Shown piece by piece: positions 57,510 through 64,000 of a stretch of 64,000 bases of DNA. A model generated the notes under the pieces. The model was given only the letters and a program-made list of their open reading frames with translations. It was not told the DNA's origin and made no database searches. The position numbers were made by a program, and so were the translations under genes. The number at the start of each line of letters is the position of its first letter. Within the stretch, counting starts at the first letter, position 1. The stretch lies in NCBI GenBank assembly GCA_021442455.1, contig JABUSY010000035.1, forward strand, positions 22,064 through 86,063, in the 5' to 3' direction. The stretch is from Lachnospiraceae bacterium (lineage in GTDB: Bacteria; Bacillota; Clostridia; Lachnospirales; Lachnospiraceae).

Positions 57510-57582
57510 AGCCGATGATCGGATTTGAACCGATAACCTGTTGATTACAAATCAACTACTCTGCCAATTGAGTTACATCGGC
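57510..57582 (-). tRNA. tRNA-Thr (anticodon UGU)
   Basis: Minus strand GCCGATGTAACTCAATTGGCAGAGTAGTTGATTTGTAATCAACAGGTTATCGGTTCAAATCCGATCATCGGCT; loop TTGTAAT. Confidence 0.95.
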
Positions 57583-57605
57583 TAATTTCTTCGTACGAAT
57601 TCTTA

Positions 57606-57677
57606 TGACTCCGACGGGAATTGAACCCGTGTCATCGCCGTGAAAGAGCGATGTCTTAACCGCTTGACTACGGAGCC
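57606..57677 (-). tRNA. tRNA-Glu (anticodon UUC)
   Basis: Minus strand GGCTCCGTAGTCAAGCGGTTAAGACATCGCTCTTTCACGGCGATGACACGGGTTCAATTCCCGTCGGAGTCA; loop CTTTCAC. Confidence 0.95.
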
Positions 57678-60345
57678 GACTATTTGTCTACAATACCATA
57701 TTTAAATCATATTTGCAAGAGTTTTCTCAAATTTTTATTAATATAATTTGTGACTTATTTATTACACTCCAGCAACGTTACAGTTATCACGTATTTTTAT
57801 TTATACTTCTACTTATCTTGCTATATAATATAATTATGTGTCAGGCACTACTTCCCCGTGTTGCTGGAACCATGCAAAATATACACTATCATCAAAAAGC
57901 CACAGATTTTCTGCGTTTCTGATTTTATCTTCAATGCTATTTCTACAACGTCTAGAATCATCTTGATCTACATATTCTGATGTAAACCATTCATAATGGT
58001 TTCTTATAATAGCTTGATGTTCAATCAATCTTGTATTGGAATATCCATAAATTGTTACGCAAACAAAAATGTAAAACTGTTTAGTTTTTTAAACAGCCAA
58101 TACTGCTGCCAGGCCAAATTAACATTGATATAATTGCTGTTTCTGTTTTAATATAGTAGTATGAATATCTTTGGTAACATAGAAATTGAAAAGACAATTT
58201 TATTTCTACTTTCATCTATAAAACAGTAATTGATAACTCTGGATTACAATTGAGATATCAATAAACCTTGCAACACGATTTATCTTTTCAATAATTACAG
58301 GCCATGTACCCTCATAACATACCAAAACTAATAATAACTGTGTTTTCAAAAAAGTTAATCTTCTCATTTGTAATACAGATACTGTGTTTCTTCTGCAAAT
58401 ATACTTCCTTTCTGACAAATGAGCGCATATACCTCAGCAGACTTAGTAGACTTCTTAATGTATCATATACAATTACCAGAACTGTTAAGGCTGAATTCAT
58501 CTCATTCATCTCGAACTCACTTATTGGAATGGATCATCAATAATATCAAATTCCTTATTTACAGCACTTGCTTTAATCTCACCAATAACTTTCGCATAGT
58601 GAGCGCTCAGCCATGTCTGAATATCATCCTTCTTGAATGTATAAAACTTTTTTTCCAAAGCTTTATTCATCTTTTCAAGAGTTATATCTTATTTAATTTT
58701 AAAACGAAAATATTCCTTGAACATTTCAGTTGATGTAAGGCCCCAAACCTCTCTCATTCATGGTAACCAATACCTGTCTGTGATTACTATATATGACAGT
58801 CATATATAGTACTTTCTCTGCCATTTAATCACAGAAATTCAAAAACATTTCATCTGTGAGATCAATAATAAAAACACTACTTAAATATCTAAATAGCGAC
58901 TGAATAAATTTTTGACAGATTTGTCAATACCCATAGTATCAAAAATCGGAATCGTTTAAGATTGTATATATACATTTCATACGGACTTCCATATACTGTA
59001 TGAAAAAAACTAAAAAATATCATGCTTTTAATCATATGATAGCTTTAGACAATTTCCTTCAATCGATTATTCCAAATAACATCAATAGCAGTGTCAAAGA
59101 GAAAATTTTTTGTGGCCATCAATAATAACATTTAACGCTATAGAGCTCAGAAAGCATACAATATGCACCTTAAGCAGCGACTACAGATTTTGCATTACTC
59201 GGCTTGCAATACTCTAAGAATTCTTATATGATATTATCAATCTATTCTTTTACGCTAGCATAGATATTCACGCTGATAATACTAAATAGAATTCTTTGTA
59301 TTCTGCAATAGTTATTTCAAGTGATTAGATACATTGTCAATTTTTTTCATTCAACATTCCCCTTCAGCAATACTTCAGATATGTTATACCATACAAGTTT
59401 AGTATTCACCTTTACAGTCTTATTCGAACAGTCCAGTATACTACTTGATAAATATATGCTGTTCCATGTTGGAATATATCAATTGCGAATTATCTTGAAA
59501 AAACATACTTCTGCATCTTACTAAAACGCTTATTTGTCAAACTATATTTCACAAACTTATACCAATCATTATAACCATGTTTTCCTTGTAGTTTCATATA
59601 AATATTTAATATTTCCAATAAGTCATTTGCAAGCTCAAACAAAACAATTTGATCAATAACAGGAAAGAGTTTCTGAATAATTAATTTTTGCAATTCACGT
59701 TTTTCATCAATAAACATTGCTTTGACTAAGTTATTTTTCTTGTACATGATTTCTTCAGCAATTATTTGTTGCAATCCATCTCTAGAGACCTACTTGTCTC
59801 CATTTAATTCTATAATAATGTACTTATACTTATTAGGTTAGAGGTATTTTCCAGTGCTTTCAATGTGTATGGCTCATATAATTTCCATTTGAATATTTTT
59901 GCAATTATTCATAGCTCGTTAGTCTCATAACATCCATTTGCATCAATGATCAGAAATGTGAAACCATTATTAGCAATAGATTGGTATAATGACTCGTTTT
60001 AGTCTACCGATATTGTCATATTACAATCTTTCATATACTACTTTCTATTGGGAAAATAGCTTTTTATTTGCTTTCTTCATCGCCTGAAAGTCATAATACT
60101 TTGAATTTTCCGATTACATCCATTATATAATATAATTAAGCAGGATAATAGCTAACTGACGAATCAAAGCATATAAATCTTCAGATTGTTTTTTGAAAAT
60201 GTTCTGGGAATGTAACATTTCAGCTTTTAACACATCTCGGATACTGACAGTACCTATTTTCTAATGTAACAACCAAAAACATTACCGTATAGATTAAACT
60301 CCAATTCACTAACGCATCTTACAAGATTTTGACAGTCAACCCATC

Positions 60346-61249
60346 TCATATCCTTAATGTAAAATATACAATAAATTTCGAAGGAAGCAAGAATGCAAAG
60401 TCCAAAGATGATACAGATTTATGTTGATAGAGCTTAGTAGCATTACTTACAAAAAAGGCAATAAATGATTGCATACTGAATAAAAGATAGCAGAATACAT
60501 GATGATTATTGTCAAGAGCATTAAATACGCTAAACTCAGTAGAAGATAGAGCATTTTTAAAGGAAGATATAGTTCTCAAAATCTTTTTTTGTTGCTGACA
60601 TGAGCTTAGATACTAATATGACCGTTTGTTGGAACGACATATTTCTTACTAAAAATACTTAGCGATTCATCAGCAACACATAGTTTTTCGCTATCATAAG
60701 CAGAAATGCTATGATACCAAACTTGTGTTTTGAGGATTTTCTCATGATTAATGTTCTAGAGGGGATATTGTCATCTTTGTTTCAAGTTTCGTACTTGTCC
60801 ACCCGATTGGCATTTCATCTTCGTCGGTTTATAATGCCTCATAATCTTCAAAACCAAAATTTGAAAAGGGCTATTGCTACAGCCTTTAAATTATCATTTA
60901 TCTTCTGCTTAAGAGTTATCTTTTCAGCTATCCACTTTGTAACTGTCTACTATCTCCGTTTCTCATACGAATGGCTTCCCCAGCAAGAGCTCACAACTTT
61001 TCATATTTTATTCCAGTCCATTACCTCTACCTCGCGAACACTTTCGTAGGATTGCAATCTTGCATACCGGTTAAACTTCGATCTTCTGAACCAAAGCATT
61101 AGGTATGCAGAAATTATCTCGTGCTCATCCATAATTTCAAAGACCATGTAAACATTGCTGACAACTCCTTCTTCATAAGCAGTTAAAAGTGCTATTCCAC
61201 TTTTATCTCCACGCCTTAAGATGTCAGGAATGTATGTGAATTTGTCCAT
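60346..61249 (-). pseudogene. hsdS: Decayed type I restriction-modification specificity subunit (HsdS)
   Basis: 61249-61001 reads FTYIPDILRRGDKSGIALLTAYEEGVVSNVYMVFEIMDEHEIISAYLMLWFRRSKFNRYARLQSYESVREVEVMDWNKI (cf. HsdS ...YLMLWFRRSEFDRYARxxSxGSVREIFDWExM). 60579-60346 has a second fragment SSFKNALSSTEFSVFNALDNNHHVFCYLLFSMQSF resembling an HsdS target-recognition domain. Confidence 0.7.
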
Positions 61250-61499
61250 TCTTAACCACCTTGTATTTTATAAAATCAATCCCTACAGTATTTGCAATGA
61301 AGAAAATAAACATTTTCTAAACAGATACTTCGAGCAGGTTTTCTTCTTTGTCTTTAACATTGCGCACATCAACCTGCCTTATATGCTGTCTGAGCTTTTT
61401 ATAATTTAATTTCATATCCAAGCTCCTTAAACGCGGTTAATAAACTCGATATATTTGCTTGAAACAAGTGTGTACCTCTTTTCTACAATTTCCAATCAG

Positions 61500-62520
61500 T
61501 TCGCATTGTAGCAGCATTTCAGAATATTCTGATCCTTGTCTTCAAAGCCAAATTGTTTCCATGCATGTTAGACATCAGTAACCTTCTTGCGGTGCATCCT
61601 CTGTTAATTAAATGTATTTCTTTTAATTAATAAAAGGGTTACACCATCTTTCAAAAGTCCATAAAAAGGACCTCATACTAACGGTCACGATATCTTTTTG
61701 AGCTTTCCATTTTATTCAACGCTACAAGATTTGTTATTTTTATTAAGAAACCGCAGTGTTACACTGATATCAGTCACATAAAAGAGATTTCCCGGAAGGA
61801 TAAATAATAGCTTTAACTAGCCCATTTAAAATGAGCTGCTGACGAATTGTTAAGCTCAGTAAACATCATCAGACAGAGTTCCGTTTGCAAACAGGAAACC
61901 GATAACACCGTTCTGTGAAAGCTTAGAAACAATTTGTAAGCGAAACTTCATACCCATTTCAACGTAGAGCATCCGTCAACTCATTAGCTGGCTCTCCATT
62001 CATCTTTGCAAGCTTGGATGTAGAAAATTCTGTGATGGCTTTCAATATAAAGCACACTGACATACCACCAAAGCCACAACAATGAGCATAAATCTTTTCC
62101 CTTGTACGGTTCAATCATCTCTGCAATGAGATTTACGATGCACTTAGAAGTATAGAATTTTCCTTTCCATTTATCTTTTTCCGTCAAGAATGGATACAAA
62201 CTTTGCTGTATCCAGATTAAATCTTGAATAGTAGTTGTTTGGAAAAGCACTTTTGAGAACTACATTGTTTTTTTCAACAAGATAAAAGCCATATCAATTA
62301 TCAAATCAATGTTTCCCTGCTTTGTGTACTTCATAAAATGTATGACCAGCGAGATTTCTCGGATAAGAAGAATACATTCTTCATGGTGTAAAAATTAAGA
62401 ATATCAACATAAACCTTGTGACCTTCATGTATAATTTTCTGTTTGCTTACGTCGAATTTATCATTCCAAATTAGATATAAAGCGATATTATCGAACATTT
62501 TTGTAAGCATCTAACTTCTT
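61500..62520 (-). pseudogene. hsdM: Decayed type I restriction-modification DNA methyltransferase (HsdM)
   Basis: Minus strand in order: NDKFDVSKQKIIHEGHKVYVDILNFYTMKNVFFLSEKSRWSYI, then (frameshift) YTKQGNIDLIIDMAF, then KWKGKFYTSKCIVNLIAEMIEPYKGK, then (frameshift) YAHCCGFGGMSV (cf. YDPCCGSGGMFV), then QIVSKLSQNGVIGFLFANGTLSDD, then LPGNLFYVTDISVTLRFLNK, then KVTDV*HAWKQFGFEDK. The middle (NPPF motif region) appears deleted. Confidence 0.88.
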
Positions 62521-64000
62521 TTTGTGTTTTTCTCTCCTTGTATATATCAACAATGGTCAAGATTAATATTATGCTTCGTATACCTTGAAGAAGATTTAAC
62601 TCATCTGTATTTTTCTTACCGTAAACCCGGAAAAAGCTGCTAAGTACTGTTCTGAAGGAAAGCTCCCAAAAATCCATCCCGTATTGCAGCTTTAGCCATT
62701 CAACAAACTCAGATTTTAAATAACTGTCACCAATATAATTACTGTCACAAATGAGATACTGTATCGGCAGTAACTGTATTTCTGGTAAAGTACTGTTTAA
62801 CGACACTAAATAAATGCTATGGTGTTATTCCTTGCTTGCACCATCGCTCTTTATATAGGCATTCCTATCCAATACGAAATCTAGCGTAAGAATTGTGAAG
62901 GATTTACCAATGGACATAGCTCAATCCTCTTTTCAAAGGACAACATTGAATCCGTTTTTAAGCTTAATCTGTGGCACTGCTCACCTTTTTCCTTAAATGC
63001 CGGAAATGCAAGTAACCACATGTCTATAAGCATATAAACAATCTCAACTCTCGTTGTTAAAATCAACTGCTTGGAGTAGAGATAAGCAATCTATAACAGA
63101 CATAAATATCTGTTTTGTCCTTGAGCACGGACCGTACGAGCATATAAGGACACCATAGACATTGGATTCTGTTTAAGTTCTTTTAGTACAACTAGTATCA
63201 ATGCAAGGTGTATTATTTTGTATGAATATAATTTATCCGATAATTAAAATCGAACACCTCACAACTCTGAATGAACTCAGATATAACGATTTGACAACAA
63301 ATATTATATATTTTCTACGTTTGAATATTTCTAGATTCGATTTCTTTTCCTTTTTCAGGCATTTGTACATATTACGCGCATCTGGTCTTGCATTTCGTCA
63401 TAATCAATGCTTATACGCTTATCTACATTCAGCATGATTTTCCGTAGCTTCACATAGTAGATGTAGATGGTTATAATATATATTAACAGCAACATAAAGA
63501 GCTATATTTTAGACGGCTTCAGATTTTATTGCATCTCTTTCCAGTTGAAGAATACCGACAACAGTTCCTTCTCATTCAGCGTCTTTATTTTAGATAAAAC
63601 CCCGATAATTCCTTTTTCAGGTTGGTAAGTCGTCCAACAATCTGTATATTCTTATTGTGATCCTTAAATATTTTCTTTACGCTTTTAAACTCCTTCACAA
63701 GTTTTTGATTATCATCAATAGAATATGTTCTATATCATTTCGAACACAGTGCCAGCAGGTTTGACATTTTTAGTGCTTTTTCTTGTCTATAATCGTAACA
63801 TTTAAACCGATTTGTTGACTTCCCTGCGTCGCTGATGGCCAAACGAGCGACCACATTTTGGAAAAAGGCATGTGTAATCGCCTGCGTTAATCAGGTAATC
63901 ACCGTAACTATTTTCAAGTCGAACCTAAGCTTGGAATTACTTTTTTAATTTTTTTCTCCTCTGTTATTGATTTACTTGCATCATCTTACACTATGGACTT

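Noticed and set aside
1-64000. Sequencing error as the cause of frameshifts
   Set aside because: About 26 genes totalling about 33 kb are free of frameshifts, and the ghosts also show many missense changes and deletions. Error alone would hit both classes.
1-64000. CRISPR array, IS element or prophage
   Set aside because: No regularly spaced repeats, transposase domains or phage structural genes were found by reading. Weak degenerate similarity cannot be excluded.

Overview
The window looks like an AT-rich Firmicutes genome, most like Clostridia/Lachnospiraceae from gene content and order (inference), in an advanced state of gene decay. About 26 intact, conserved genes add up to roughly 33 kb, or about 51% of the window by my hand tally. 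They cover rpsA, cmk, leuS, tyrA-aroA, a DAHP synthase, a butyrate-type thl-hbd-bcd-etfB-etfA operon, purL, pcrA, glf, ppdK, an L,D-transpeptidase, gap-pgk-tpi, a PHP phosphatase, mnmA, iscU-iscS-iscR, and a condensation-type acyltransferase with a zinc-ribbon membrane protein. A minus-strand tRNA cluster (Glu, Thr, Met, Val) is also present. The rest is long stretches with only short spurious ORFs. Hand translation shows that some of these are ghost genes: an ispH ghost exactly in the cmk-ispH-rpsA position, a crotonase (crt) ghost inside the butyrate operon, an N-acetylmuramoyl-L-alanine amidase ghost, and a ruined type I restriction-modification locus (hsdM plus hsdS). Many substitutions in the ghosts look like G/C to A/T changes, while the neighbouring intact genes keep full reading frames and good RBSs. 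I saw no CRISPR array, IS element or prophage. The most interesting signal is the contrast between retained and lost functions, not a new operon.
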